This document shows, in pieces, positions 1 through 10,874 of a DNA stretch of 64,000 nt; the first letter of the stretch is position 1; each line of letters opens with the position of its first letter. Made by a program: the position numbers and the translations under genes. The notes beneath the pieces are model-generated. The model ran no database searches and was not told where the DNA came from. It saw nothing but the letters and a program-made list of their open reading frames with translations. The DNA lies in NCBI GenBank assembly GCA_013399875.1, contig VXAZ01006790.1, forward strand, positions 496,001-560,000, read 5' to 3'. The stretch comes from Gymnorhina tibicen. Taxonomy: Eukaryota; Chordata; Aves; Passeriformes; Artamidae.

Positions 1-1058
1 AGGAAAAAGAGTTTGCTCCTCTCTGGGAAAATTATTCTATGTTTCTAGGGGCTGACCATGAGACCTGGCAAGTACATGTGTGAAAGAGCTCATTAGGTAG
101 CAATAAATGGAGTTATTCTGGCCTTGAACCAGAGTATAAACACCAGTAATGTTTATACTCTGAGACATTTTAGAAATATGTAGAAGTTCATTCCATTTCT
201 GGTATATTTGTATAGAAGTGGAGAATTTTTTGTCTGTATATTGTTCTGTGGGCATTTTTCTAATGTGCATTGTAGACACATAATGGTAAAACCACTGCTA
301 TTGCAAAATGTGCTTCAGATATCAAACTGTTGTAGAGGTGCAATGATGAGCCAGAAAAAAAGACTCAAGGTCATAACTTACTATATCTAATGCTCTTAGA
401 TTCTTTTGCCATCTTTAATCCTCAGCTGCAAATGCTATGACTCTCCTCTTCATGGCTGTATTGGAAGGCCTCTGGTGGCAACAGCTGAGGTTCTAATACC
501 TTTGAACTTTATAGGAAAAAGTTTATAGGAAAAAAGAAAAGCCATAACTCATAGACAACAACTCCTCACTTCTGGACTTCCCATTGCCAGTAAAAATCAG
601 TGGGATGGCAGTATGACTTGGAGTGTTTATTCTCTTAATTAATACCCTTCGATACCAAGTCATGTGGGCTGACATGACTCTGCAGCTGATGGTAGTCATT
701 TGCAGAAGTATTCATTCTACAGCAGACATGGTTTAATTAGCAATCAAGTCTTTAGAGCTGTCATCTTCATTAAGCATTAGCTCTTCGTAAAGTATGCTAT
801 GTACAAAGGAGGTGCTTGGAGCTGTGCTGGTACTCAAATACTTCAGCGAAGGAGATGCCTCTTCCATTGTTCCTTTAACTGTCAAGTAAGGACAGTTTGG
901 CTTTTGGGTTTTCTTCGTGAGACAAATCACTGTTGTTGTATAAACCTGGTTCCCATTAGGAATATTTATTGTGGATATATCCCAAATGAAAATATTCCAG
1001 AAAATCTCCAGAGAGCAGCTTCTGAATGAGTCTCTAATGTGCCATTAAAAACCAGTAC
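1..1058. other. Unique AT-rich sequence, no gene seen
   Basis: I recognise no exon, RNA gene or interspersed repeat here. The only open frames are short (at most about 80 codons), overlap on both strands and resemble no known family. The segment runs up to the tail of a minus-strand CR1. It reads as intergenic or intronic DNA. Confidence 0.6.
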
Positions 1059-1421
1059 AATCTTGGAATGGTTTGGGTTGGAAGGGACCCTAAGGATCAT
1101 TCAGTTCCAACACCCTGCCATGGGCAGGGACACCTTTCACTATCCCAGGTTGCTCAGAGCTCCATCCAACCTGGCCTTGGACACTTCCAGGGATGGGGCA
1201 GCCACAGCTTCTCTGGGCAACCTGTGCCAGGCCCTCACCACCCTCACAGCAAAGGATTTCTTCCTAATATCTAATCTCCACCTATTCTCTTTCAGTTTGA
1301 AGCCATAGCCCCTTGTACTGTGACTCCATGCTTTTGTAATAACTCCCCCTTCATCTTTCTTGTAGGCTCCCTTCAGATATTGGAAACCCACAGTTAGGTC
1401 ACCCCAGGACCTTCTCTTCAA
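1059..1421 (-). mobile_element. CR1 LINE 3' end (5'-truncated)
   Basis: Read on the minus strand, this is the 3' terminal part of a bird CR1 non-LTR retrotransposon. It holds the end of the reverse-transcriptase ORF (ORF2) and the short 3' untranslated region. Visible landmarks are the LDIRKK block, the block encoding RLPREAV, the GCCCCATCCCTGGAAGTG segment, and the terminal block matching GGGTCCCTTCCAACCCAAAC. The element is heavily 5'-truncated, as CR1 copies usually are, and no target-site duplication is evident. The far end near 1421 is approximate because similarity fades after the GAAGAGAAGG block. The 3' tail is degraded and lacks clean octamer repeats, so the copy is old and immobile. 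Confidence 0.93.
1140..1421 (-). pseudogene. CR1 ORF2 C-terminal remnant
   Basis: This open frame of 93 codons is the C-terminal end of the CR1 endonuclease/reverse-transcriptase polyprotein, downstream of the catalytic domain. Recognisable blocks are FQYLKGAYKK, RLDIRKK and RLPREAV, ending near RLDGAL before the stop. The frame happens to be uninterrupted, but the endonuclease and reverse-transcriptase domains are absent because of the 5' truncation. It cannot encode a working enzyme. The ATG at the start lies inside the ORF and is not a true initiation codon. Open length alone could mislead a gene finder here. Confidence 0.85.
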
Positions 1422-2972
1422 ACATTTTATATGGAGCTTCCCAGTAGAGACTTTTCCACAGAGATGCTGCAGATATTCCTGGTGTTTTATAATAATCCAT
1501 CCTTACATGACTTGATTCTCTCATTTTTCACAGAACAAATTGGAATGTCTTTATAAGTCCCCTTGGTGTACGCTGTTGTTAAATTCTTGCATTTTTTTGT
1601 AGTATGCATTATCAGGCATAAACAAACATTACAACAATTTGCCAGACAATCATAAAATGATTCTACACTGTGCAATGTTTTAAACTTTGGGAAGGAAATT
1701 AATTTGCATACATCCCTGGTGCATTATAAAGGATTAGCTAAAGCTATTTCTGTGTAATGTAATTCTTTTAGCTCATTTTCATGTAGGGGCAAATCCAGGC
1801 TTGAATAAATTGCTCCCTGCAAATAACTTGCTCAAGTCTAGTTGTGGGAACAACTCTTAAAGAATTTTCAATAGAAAACTAATTTTCTTAAAGCACCCAA
1901 CATTATGTTTAAGGATTTCCTCTATTTGCTTTGCATATCTTTAGTCCCTTATAATGTTTGTTTATGCTAAAACTGGGTTTTCACACTTTGTCTTCTCAGA
2001 AATAATCTGGAAGAAAAAGTCTGAACCGGGTATTTAGAGCTTTGAGTCACTGGTGACAATTTGATTGTTGCTTGTCTTAGATATGTCTCTATTTGGCAGG
2101 TATAGGCTTAGTTATCAGAAAATGGCTTCTTTAAAAAAAAATCTCCAGTTGAGATGAGTGTGTGTTACCAATACTGTGTATTTTTGGGAGTTAAGTGCTC
2201 TTTCCTGCTCTGATTAATTAAATGGTAAGTGTTAGATCACTAATCTTCACAGTTTTATCAGACTTCATGAAGTATCGAGGACAGAAAGACTCATATTCTT
2301 TGCCATAAAGTACTGATCAGTGATTGGTGTGTAACTGTATTTTTTACCCCTTGAATTTACAGCATACATGGTTTGAGGAAAATGAAAGGAAACACATTTC
2401 TCTTATAATCCTGTTTTCAGATACCTGTGCATAAATAAATGCTACAAGAAATTTCCAGTACAGCATCTCCCAGCCTTTTCAAAGCAAGCATCTTCTCTTT
2501 TCCTTTCCCTTGAATCTCTTCTGCCCAGCTCCCCTGCACCTGTGACATGTACCTGGCTGGTTGGTAACTGCTGGGAACCAACCCACAAACCCCAAAACAC
2601 CTCAACAAGGCAGCCAGGCAAGGCTATAGCCTGTCATTGCACAGGTTTGACAAAAAGGTTAGAAAAAACACTGGTGCTCACAGAGGTTATAGAGGACAGC
2701 CAAAAACATCCTCCAGCTGTATCCAGGGAATACTACTGTTTTATGAAGGGCTGCCAAGTGAGGGGGAAGCATTTCGGAGGAGTTGTTTTCCTCTGTACTA
2801 GTGAAGCCAGTTAACAGCTAGAGTTGATTTAGACTCCGTTGTGTACTTATTCTTTCAAGAATTTGGTTTTGTGATACTTGTAGATCCCCACTTCTTATAT
2901 ATTCTCATGTATGTAAGAAATACATGCAAAAACTATTTCTTACTCCATGCGTTCATATACCAAAATTTATGT
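1422..2972. other. Unique sequence between CR1 and solo LTR
   Basis: I see no exon, RNA gene or recognised repeat. The middle is AT-rich, with a somewhat GC-richer patch around 2460-2800 that opens short frames on both strands (63 and 90 codons). Neither resembles a known protein or has convincing splice-site context. Confidence 0.55.
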
Positions 2973-2977
2973 CTCTT
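2973..2977. repeat. Target-site duplication, copy 1 (CTCTT)
   Basis: This 5-bp host sequence directly abuts the TGT terminus of the solo LTR. It is identical to the copy at 3572-3576, the footprint of retroviral integration. Confidence 0.88.
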
Positions 2978-3027
2978 TGTACTAGTTTGAAAGCAAACTA
3001 GTGAGAGAGTCTAAGTCAGAAATACAA

Positions 3028-3033
3028 TTTAAT
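3028..3033 (-). terminator. LTR polyadenylation signal (ATTAAA)
   Basis: ATTAAA reads on the minus strand about 50 bp before the 3' end of the LTR, a usual place for the R/U5 polyadenylation signal. If GATAAAA at 3326 is the TATA box, R would be unusually long, so one of the two assignments may be wrong. Confidence 0.5.
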
Positions 3034-3187
3034 AGGAAAAATAAAATAAATGCAGTAGCACAAACAAAAAAAAAAACAACCCACTGACAAGGTCAGAGCC
3101 CAAACCTGACCCCCTGATAATCGGGGGGTTGGTAACAGTCCAATGAGATGGTGACTGCAGTCCTCCTGGAGTGATGGTTCTGTTGAA

Positions 3188-3267
3188 GGGTCTGGTCTTC
3201 CTGTGAAGGTCCAGCAGTGTTGTAGGAGGGTCTGGTCTTCCTCGGAAAATCCAGCGGTGTAGCTCTT
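3188..3267. repeat. 40-bp tandem duplication inside LTR
   Basis: GGGTCTGGTCTTCCT occurs at 3188 and again at 3228. Downstream AGCAGTGT and AGCGGTGT blocks match at the same 40-bp spacing. This makes two diverged tandem copies between the putative TATA box and the polyadenylation signal. Confidence 0.8.
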
Positions 3268-3319
3268 GTCCTCTGGGGTCCCAGTAGGTAAGTCTGCCTC
3301 TGCTGTTCCAGGCCCCAGA

Positions 3320-3326
3320 TTTTATC
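3320..3326 (-). promoter_or_regulatory. Possible LTR TATA box (GATAAAA)
   Basis: GATAAAA reads on the minus strand inside the solo LTR, about 245 bp from the U3 end at 3571. It is the best TATA-like element in the right half of the LTR. The role is inferred from position and sequence only. Confidence 0.45.
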
Positions 3327-3385
3327 CTGGTGGGAATGCTTGGTTCCTTCCCCCCTGGGCGGAGCATCTCACAATGGGATGGTCA

Positions 3386-3496
3386 GTCATAGGGCAAGGC
3401 ATTGATGGGCCCATTAACAGGAGATAGCCCAGGTTCGGGTTACCTCTGAGTCATACAGCAAGGCATTGTTGGGCCCATTAACAGGAGATAGTCCAG
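3386..3496. repeat. 64-bp tandem duplication inside LTR U3
   Basis: The unit starting GTCAT at 3386 is repeated at 3450 with a period of 64 bp. Both copies carry GGCCCATTAACAGGAGATAG-type sequence with a few mismatches, and the second copy is partial. Duplicated U3 blocks in retroviral LTRs often act as enhancer repeats. That role is inferred here. Confidence 0.82.
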
Positions 3497-3571
3497 AGGG
3501 AGGAGGCCAGGAACATTGCTACACCTGGTCTCAACAGCTCATGGTAATAGAACACATTGTAACCCAGGACA

Positions 3572-3576
3572 CTCTT
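3572..3576. repeat. Target-site duplication, copy 2 (CTCTT)
   Basis: This is the second copy of the 5-bp target duplication, directly after the ACA terminus at 3571. The lack of any mismatch fits a fairly recent insertion, although five bases carry little age information. Confidence 0.88.
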
Positions 3577-6500
3577 CATAAAATTAGATACTTATTATGA
3601 CAAACATAATGAAGGAGATAGGCATGTATGTTAATGGTGGCTCTGTTTATTTTACTTGGTAGTGATTAATTGTCTTTTATTTTGGATTTTAATGTGTCAG
3701 TGTTTTAATGTAATTTAATCTTTAATATGGAGATATAAAGTGCCATTTTAGAACCAGCAGAATTACCTCTTTTAATTCACATTTTCCCACTGGGAAATGA
3801 AGTTTATCAAACCTTACCTTTCCAAATAAAGGGGATGGATTTAATTAAAAGTACTTTAAATAATTGCAATGAAATTGCTTTTCTGATTCTTAAATGAAAG
3901 TGAATCTTTTATATTTGAGCTGAGATGAATGTCATGATTTCCATCTCCAAACAGTGATATATTGCATCAGCCAAATCTCAGAGTATTGTGAGCATTTCCC
4001 AGTAATGCCACTGACTCTGCACTTTGGTCTGTATCTTCCCTGAGTAGTAACATCCACACCAGGAAATCTCTGCTGTTTGCAGAACTGTTGTGCTGCATCC
4101 TGGGGTTCCCAATGGCACTGATGCCCTGACTTCACTGGTTCCAGCTTGTTGTATGACAGTCAGTATTACTGGAGATGTATTAGAAACATCCAAGCGACTT
4201 ACTAGTCAACAGACTAAGAGCTTTAAAGGGGATTGGAGCCTTGGAGCGGTGGCTTTGGCTGGCAGATCTGAAATTGAGCCTTCCCAAAAATGCATTGCCT
4301 TGGGAAGAAGGCAAAGGACAGAACAGGAGTACAGAGCATCAGAGTGTTTGGGGGCAAATGGTTTACTTGTTCAAATTCTCCTTTACTGGGGCAGCTCTGC
4401 TGTGCTGTAGAGAAATTATTTTTTATAACTGGCTGACATTTTTCTTCAATAAATTTAGAATCAGACTCCATGAACTTGCAGTCTGCATGGCTTGTGAGGC
4501 TGTGAACACATTGCAATAGACTGTTGTCTCCAGAGAACAAATCCTAGGGAAAAATACTAAGTTCTATAATCTGTGCCACATGTAGTTAATACTAGACTGA
4601 GATGCCTCTGGTTCTTCTGCTGTGCAGGATTTGCTGAGCTCTGAGGTATGCCTCATCAAATTCCTGTGACATTCAAATCACCATTGTAATCACCTTTCCC
4701 AATAAGCTGACCAAAATAAATGTCATTTGTTCCACTGTGTGCTTCTGCTATGCCTCAAACAAAATATTTATTTTTGTCACTGAACATTTTTTCCTTTATC
4801 ATTCATAGGCAGTGATTAATACTGTGGGGTTTTTTCTAATTTACCTTTTTTTTGCCTTTTATCTTTACCCAAAATATTTTAGCATTCAACTTTCACAAAA
4901 GCCTTTAGTCCAGTTTTAAAATATATTTATATTCTGCTGTGAACCTCTCCCTGCAGCTCCTTCTGACAAATGTGGAACATCATCTCTGAGCCAGGTGATA
5001 GTCATGTAATGACTCACAGCGATAACTAATTTTTCAGGAGAAGGTTCACCTGCTGGCAGCAATCCCTTTCATCTCACTGCCCTAGTTACCGCCCGTTCTT
5101 TTATAATTCCCTTGACTCAGCCTTTAAAAGGTGAGAAGCTGTCTGGGATATGTGAATGCTTATGTCTTCTCAGTAAGGAGCGTAGTTATTTCTTTAACTT
5201 GCTCTTGCATATACAGTGGTTTTTTCAGTGTTTTATTTTTATAAATTCATGTTAAATGCAATACAAATTTATTTACTTCGTGTTAAATTGTACGATGACT
5301 CTTCAGGAAACAGCACACAACCCAACTGGTCTATAATTCCAAAATGGATGGTCTTTTACTAGAAAAAATGTGATATAATGGGCCAGGACTGATAAAAAGA
5401 ATTGGATTTAAGGAGTACTTGTCCAAGAGCTGGGAAAAGAAATATCTGGTGTGTAGTTTCAATATTTATCCGTTCTCATTAAAATGAAGCTGAGAGTAAA
5501 CAGGGGGTATGGTTGGTTTTGAGCTGTAACCGGGATATATATATATTCAAGGATATTTTGTAAAAAACTAACTGATCTAGAAGTCATATCTGCCAAAAAG
5601 CTGGGTATTAAAAGTAGAATAACTTCTGATTTTGTTTGCTGCTTTAGAACTTTATGATTGAAATTTTTCAGTGGTGTATATTTCCCATCTGCTCATTGTT
5701 CCTTTGAAAGGGGCATAAGGGTTTTTTTTCCCCCGTTTTTAATGGAATATGCATCCATACATCCTTCGGAAAAAGGAACTATAACCTAAGCCATAGCTTG
5801 ATTGATGAACTCCAGGATTCATCTCTGCACATGTTACTTGCACAGAGAAATCAGGTGTTGTGATGCCGATATGTCCAGACTTGAAGTCACTTGAAATTAG
5901 AGATGGAATAAGCAAAAGAAAATGGACTGTTGGGCTCTGTTTTATGGAATAAGTATGGAGCATCTATGAAAATCAGTCATGAAACTCATCATTCTTTTGT
6001 ACTCCCACTTCATGTATATTTTTAGTAGTAACTTTGAATTCTTTATTCTTTTTGATTTGACACCATTTTAAGATTACTTAAACATTTTCGGCTTTAACTT
6101 TTAAACTCATTATTTTTAGCTGCATATTGACACTTTTTTTTGTTTGGAGGAATGTGTTCTTGAATGGGTGCCAATAAAACTTTTCTCCTAGATGCCATTC
6201 TTGTCACCAGTTATTGTTCCCTCATCACCCTGGACAGAAAAATAACTGTAGTTATCCCATCACCATTTGTGCTGGGGTTCTGACCTACTAATAGAATGTC
6301 TTTCTTTCAAAAAATATTCTTAATGTAGCTGATATATTACTTTCTGGAATTTTACAGCATGATTTCTCCCTCAGATTTTTTCCCCTAGATGGTATATATC
6401 CCTGGGGAGTTTGTGACCTGCCTTATTTTAGTGGAGCTTCACTTTTTTCTCTGTTCTATCGATTTAGTAATTTCAGCACTTTCTTTGCTTTCTGTCTGGT

Positions 6501-8377
6501 TGGAGGGTTGGGGAAAGAGAGAAGAAAATACACCGTGTTCAGTCAGTCTATTCCTTAGCATTAAAGATATTTCTGGTAGTGTCCTTTATGCTTCCCTATG
6601 CCCAAGTTAGTTTAAGTAATGTGTAGTTGAATATATCAATAACATCAGTTGAAACCTATGTAATATGGCAAAAAATGCTGTTAATCTCTCTTTCTCCTAA
6701 CTTTTGCTTTTCACCAGTTTCACAAATTCCTCTGGACATCAATTAATCTAAATATCTTCCATGAAAAATAATTTAATTTAAAGCTGATGGGTTTTCTTAT
6801 TTTTTACTCTTTGTTATGATTCACAGCCTGCCTGTCTTCTCATGTAACCATATCCATGTAGTAAGGCAGTGGCAAAAGGCCTATGGATGTTTCAATTAAT
6901 TTTGCACAAGACTTGTTACTCCTCAAAATCTCACCTTCTTTTTTTTTTTTTTTTTGTAAGATTCCCTGTTGGTCAGTTTGTCTTCTATTAGTAACTTTGA
7001 ATTATTTTGGATAGAAAGAAAAAGAATGAGCAAGATGGGGGGACTGAAAGCAGCACTGATTACTGGTAAGGGAAAAAGGCTTTTTTTTTTTAGTAGCAGA
7101 ATCTGTATCTGCATGTGAAAAAAATAAAGGTCTTGGGAGCAGTGACTGCAAAAGAGAATGAGTAGAAGTGCCATTATAGAAATGTTAAATTGATAATATC
7201 AGAGCAAATGGAAATGTTACACTTGTGTATTTCTCCAGAACGCTGTGTTTTGAAACACTCTCCATACACTTGGGTGAAGGGAAGGTCAGGTTTACATCAC
7301 ATGCTCCTTTCTTTGTGAATGAAACAGTTGGGTGGATTTCCTCCCTCATCCAGAATCCTCAGTGTCACAAAACCGAGACAAAGATTGTAATTGATACAGA
7401 CTCTAGTCTTCAGATTTGGGCAGGGACTTTTTCTTTGCACCAATTCATTGCTGAAGCTGGCAAGGAGGTATTTTACCCCTAAGTTCTTCCTTTTTATAGA
7501 GTAAAATATTACTCCTATGTGACTGATACACAAAAGAAATCATTCTAATAATGCATACTCTTTCCAATTGTTTGCTGACCGTGCAGAAATACAGGCAGCC
7601 AAAGAGAAATAGATGAATTTGGTCAGTGCTCTAGCTGATGAAAAGTACCTTGCATAGATGATTCCCCCTAATGCCCCTTTCCCATGTTACACTCTTTATC
7701 CTTAGTATGGCTCCACACTGTCAGTGTGGTATCCTGAGCAGTGGGATGGCCCTGTCATTACTGGTTGTGTTTTCCTTCTAAGGAAGGGAAATTCATGAAC
7801 TGAACTTGACCTAATATTTTAGTCCTGAAAGTGAAACCTCATGAAGAAATACTGCACTACTGCACAAGCAGTGAAGACACCAAGTTTACATTGCCTAGAG
7901 GGTAGATTCTAAATGGAATGGTGTTGGTTGTTTAGATACAGGGGCAAGCCCAAGCCCTGGTGCAAGAAGGATACAAGTCCTGATCTATTTTGTACCAGCT
8001 CTTTATGTATGGGGTGCTTACTGCAGGGGCTGTGATTCGCTGAAGCTTATGTGAATCATTCTAATTTTTCCTGTGTGCAGGCTTTTCCCCTCTGGGAAGG
8101 ATTGGATCCACATGTGCTTTACATTTCAGAAGCAGATGAAGTGGGGCCCTGGCTCAACACTGTTACCCATGTCCAACATGTCTTGTTTGGGAAGTTTCTG
8201 TTGTAGCAGAAAACAAGATATGCAAGGTACAGTTTTGGTCCATGTGACTGAGATAGCCTGTAGAGGACCTTGGCTCCCAAAAAACATGTAAAAACTCTGG
8301 CTAAGAATGGGAACCATTGATTAATACTGCTCAATTAGTTGAAAAAACGGAAGATTCCCTCTGGTCCTCTTTCTCTC
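3577..8377. other. Unique AT-rich sequence, no gene seen
   Basis: About 4.8 kb between the two minus-strand LTRs. I see no exon or RNA gene. Short open frames such as those near 4090-4540 overlap on both strands and match nothing I know. It contains an (AT)n stretch at 5535-5546 and a T homopolymer at 6939-6955. A segment near 4980-5110 with an AP-1-like TGACTCA looks denser than its surroundings but cannot be assigned. Confidence 0.5.
6939..6955. repeat. Poly-T tract (17 nt)
   Basis: This is an uninterrupted run of T. It could be a slippage tract or the reversed poly-A tail of an old minus-strand retroposed copy. I recognise no retroposed gene to its right on the minus strand. Confidence 0.8.
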
Positions 8378-8926
8378 TATTGTGGTTTAACCAAGCCCCA
8401 GGTAGCCGCTTGCTCACTCCGTGACCAGTGGGACTGGGGAGAGGATCAGAAGAGTAAAAGCCAGAAAACTCATGGGTAGGCATAAAAACAATGTCATAGG
8501 AAAAAGAAAAGCTGTGCACATAAGTAAAGAAAAACAAGGAATTCATTCACTGCTTCCCAGGGGCAGGCAGGTGTTCAGCCATCTCCAGGGGAGCGTGGCC
8601 CTGTCACACTTAACAGTATCTTGGGAAGACAAACACCATTGCTACAAATGTCCCTCTCTTCCTCCTTCTTTCCCTCACTTAATATATTGAGTATGTTGCC
8701 CTATGTTCTGGAATATGTCTTTGGTCAGTGTGAATCACCTGTCCCAGCTGTCTTTCCTCCCAAAGAGAAAGAAGGCCAGGAAAGGCCTTGGCTCTGTATA
8801 AGCCCTGCTCAAAAATTACAAGAACATCTGTGTGTTATCAACCCTGTGTTCAGCACAAATCCAAAACACAGCCACATACCAGGCACTGGGAAGAAAATCC
8901 CCTCTATCCCAGCCAGAATCAGCACA
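8378..8926 (-). mobile_element. Solo ERV LTR (second family)
   Basis: On the minus strand this begins TGTGCTGATTCTGGCTGGGA at 8926 and runs to the AAACCACAATA end at 8378. I recognise it as a widespread bird ERV LTR whose usual start is TGTGCTGGTTTTGGCTGGGA and usual end is AAACCACAACA. The terminal CA has mutated to TA here. Flanking 5-mers are CTCTC (8373-8377) and CCCTC (8927-8931), which match with one C/T difference and fit an aged 5-bp duplication. No internal proviral sequence adjoins it, so it is a solo LTR. A TATA-like AATATATT lies at 8681-8688. Compared with the form I remember, a block of some tens of bases seems missing near 8765. The family assignment is from memory. Confidence 0.88.
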
Positions 8927-10265
8927 CCCTCCCAAAGCCATCACACTGTGCTGGTTCTCCGAGGGTCCTGACTCTCCATGGGAAAGCCTTTTTCAGTCAG
9001 GCAATGTGTTCCTGAGCTGTGTTGGTACAGCGAGCGAAACCACCCTTGGCTCAGCATCCAAAGTTCATAGGACTGGAGTGGAGGGGATGACATGTCAAAT
9101 GTAAATAGATAAGCATATTTAACAGCATCTCATGCTGTTACTTCTCGTCTCTTACTAGAGTGGAATCTCTGAATTAGAGGTTCAGTTTTTCTTTTACAGT
9201 TTTCTGAATCATCTAGGTGTGAGTACAACATACATGATAGACAATGATGTATTGCAATTCAGTGTATTTTCAGCTAAGCTTTTTTCCCTATGACATTAGA
9301 TGAATCAGATCTTAAATTTTCATCTGGTTCTCTGATACTTTAAAGACTTATCTTTTATTTAGTGTCTCCCAATGAAACATCTCTGTAGCATCATATATTT
9401 GGGTCAGAAGAAGCCCAAGTCCAAAGCCTTTAAGCTTATGTGAAAAGAAGATTCAAAGAAGCAAAAATGATGGAAATAAAGTAAAACTGTTGCACATGTG
9501 AAAGTGCCAAACTGCCTGGATCAGTCCTTAAGATAGAGCAATGCAAGTGCCTAACACACGAACATGCTTCTCTTGTTTCTTGTTCTGCTGATAATACTAG
9601 TTTTTTTCTTAATATGGATTTTGTGACTTTTTTTTCCTTTAAAGAAAAATGAATTTCTGCTTATCCAAAAGTTTCAGCTCTGTCCCTGCCAGTCCCACCA
9701 GAATGATAGTGAGACTAGCGAAATGAGCCCACTGACTTTAAGTATTGCAGGGCATGTGCAATGTGCAAGATCTTTTAATTTCTTACCAACCCAGCAATCA
9801 CACTTTCGAAATTGAACATCTGCATCTGATACTGTTTGCATCTAGTGAAGATGGGTCTAACTTGTAAGGCTATTTCCACTGTGGCTGTACAGTTACATTC
9901 TTCTAATAAAGGTATCAATGGAAACCTTCCTGAAATGGGTTCAGAGTTGCCCTCATTGATTTTAATGATCTCATATTAATCTTCATTGATCTTCAATCAA
10001 CTCTAATATCAAAACAATTAAAACATTTTTTTTAACAAGGAAAAATGATTTGATGCCTTGATATCACAAATCAAAGTAAATTTGATATGCAAGAATCCAT
10101 GCTGACTCTGGATTCCTGAGACTTTATCTTTTAATACTGAAAATACAGTCTCAAATTAGTGGAGATTAGTTACCAGGAACTTCTGATTGAAATATATTTG
10201 GAAAGCATAAGCACTTATTTGTTCCTGAAAATTTAGTCCTCTCAGTCTCTGATTTTGCAAATAAT

Positions 10266-10356
10266 TTTTTTGTCATCTCTCTTTTTTTTTTTTTCTGGTA
10301 TTTTTAAGGGTACTTTTAAAAAACCTGGTTTACTGTTTTTTTTTTTTTATTTTTTT
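10266..10356. repeat. T-rich low-complexity tract
   Basis: Two long T runs separated by mixed sequence dominate this stretch. It is probably slippage-prone low-complexity DNA. Confidence 0.75.
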
Positions 10357-10860
10357 AGGGCAGCTTGTTTTACTCCTTTTTGTATTTGAAATAATTAATT
10401 TTCAGTCCAAGAGGTTTACATAGCCTGGTAACTTCCTGCCACACCTTGTCTCTTCCCCAAACTGGATTGTGGGATTCTGTTTTGAATTCCACCTGTTGGT
10501 CTTGCTGTGCGTTAAATCATTCCTTCCCTGCTGGGGGAGGATTTCTCAGTCCTTGCCTGGATCTTGGTCAATTAATGGACATTCAGCCTTCTCTGCTCTC
10601 AGATAGTTTATTAAGTCTTATCAGAAAAGTTAAGAGTACAGCAGAGGGATGTGAATGCTGAGGAAAATGTGCAGAATGCCGCCAAAATCAAGATAACACG
10701 GCATTTTTAAAGCTAAACAATCCAATCAGTGTTTGAAACGACAGATATTTTCACTTTTCTACCAATATTCAACAAATGTTTTTAATACGTCCACAGGAAC
10801 TGCGGATTTTTCTATCCAATCACTTTAAACAATTTTTCTGCATTAAATGGAGTAGTAAAA

Positions 10861-10874
10861 AGAAGAAGAAGAAG
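10861..10874. repeat. Short (AGA)n microsatellite
   Basis: This is a run of AGA triplets just over four units long, directly after an A-rich stretch. Confidence 0.7.

Larger units (their letters stand above)
2973..3576 (-). mobile_element. Solo ERV LTR with perfect 5-bp duplication
   Basis: A solo endogenous-retrovirus LTR lies on the minus strand from 3571 down to 2978. It begins TGTCCTGGG and ends CTAGTACA, so the termini are TGT and ACA. It is flanked by identical CTCTT copies at 2973-2977 and 3572-3576, which fixes both ends. The LTR is 594 bp with no internal gag, pol or env beside it, so two LTRs recombined and deleted the provirus. A 5-bp duplication is typical of ERVL-type elements, but I cannot assign the family without a repeat library. 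On the minus strand GATAAAA at 3326-3320 may serve as the TATA box and ATTAAA at 3033-3028 as the polyadenylation signal. There are two internal tandem duplications and a terminal hairpin. Confidence 0.93.

Noticed and set aside
3029..3367. A 112-codon minus-strand open frame
   Set aside because: It is inside the solo LTR and spans its putative TATA box and internal duplication, so it is not a gene.
4090..4540. Overlapping frames of 92-106 codons on both strands
   Set aside because: They are mutually antisense, have no recognised domain and no splice or polyadenylation context. They are best explained by chance.
6939..7174. Minus-strand retroposed copy with poly-A at 6939-6955
   Set aside because: The T run is there, but the adjacent sequence shows no recognisable gene and no flanking duplication was seen.
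8421..9104. Several plus-strand frames of 75-116 codons
   Set aside because: Most lie antisense within the LTR at 8378-8926 and match no protein.
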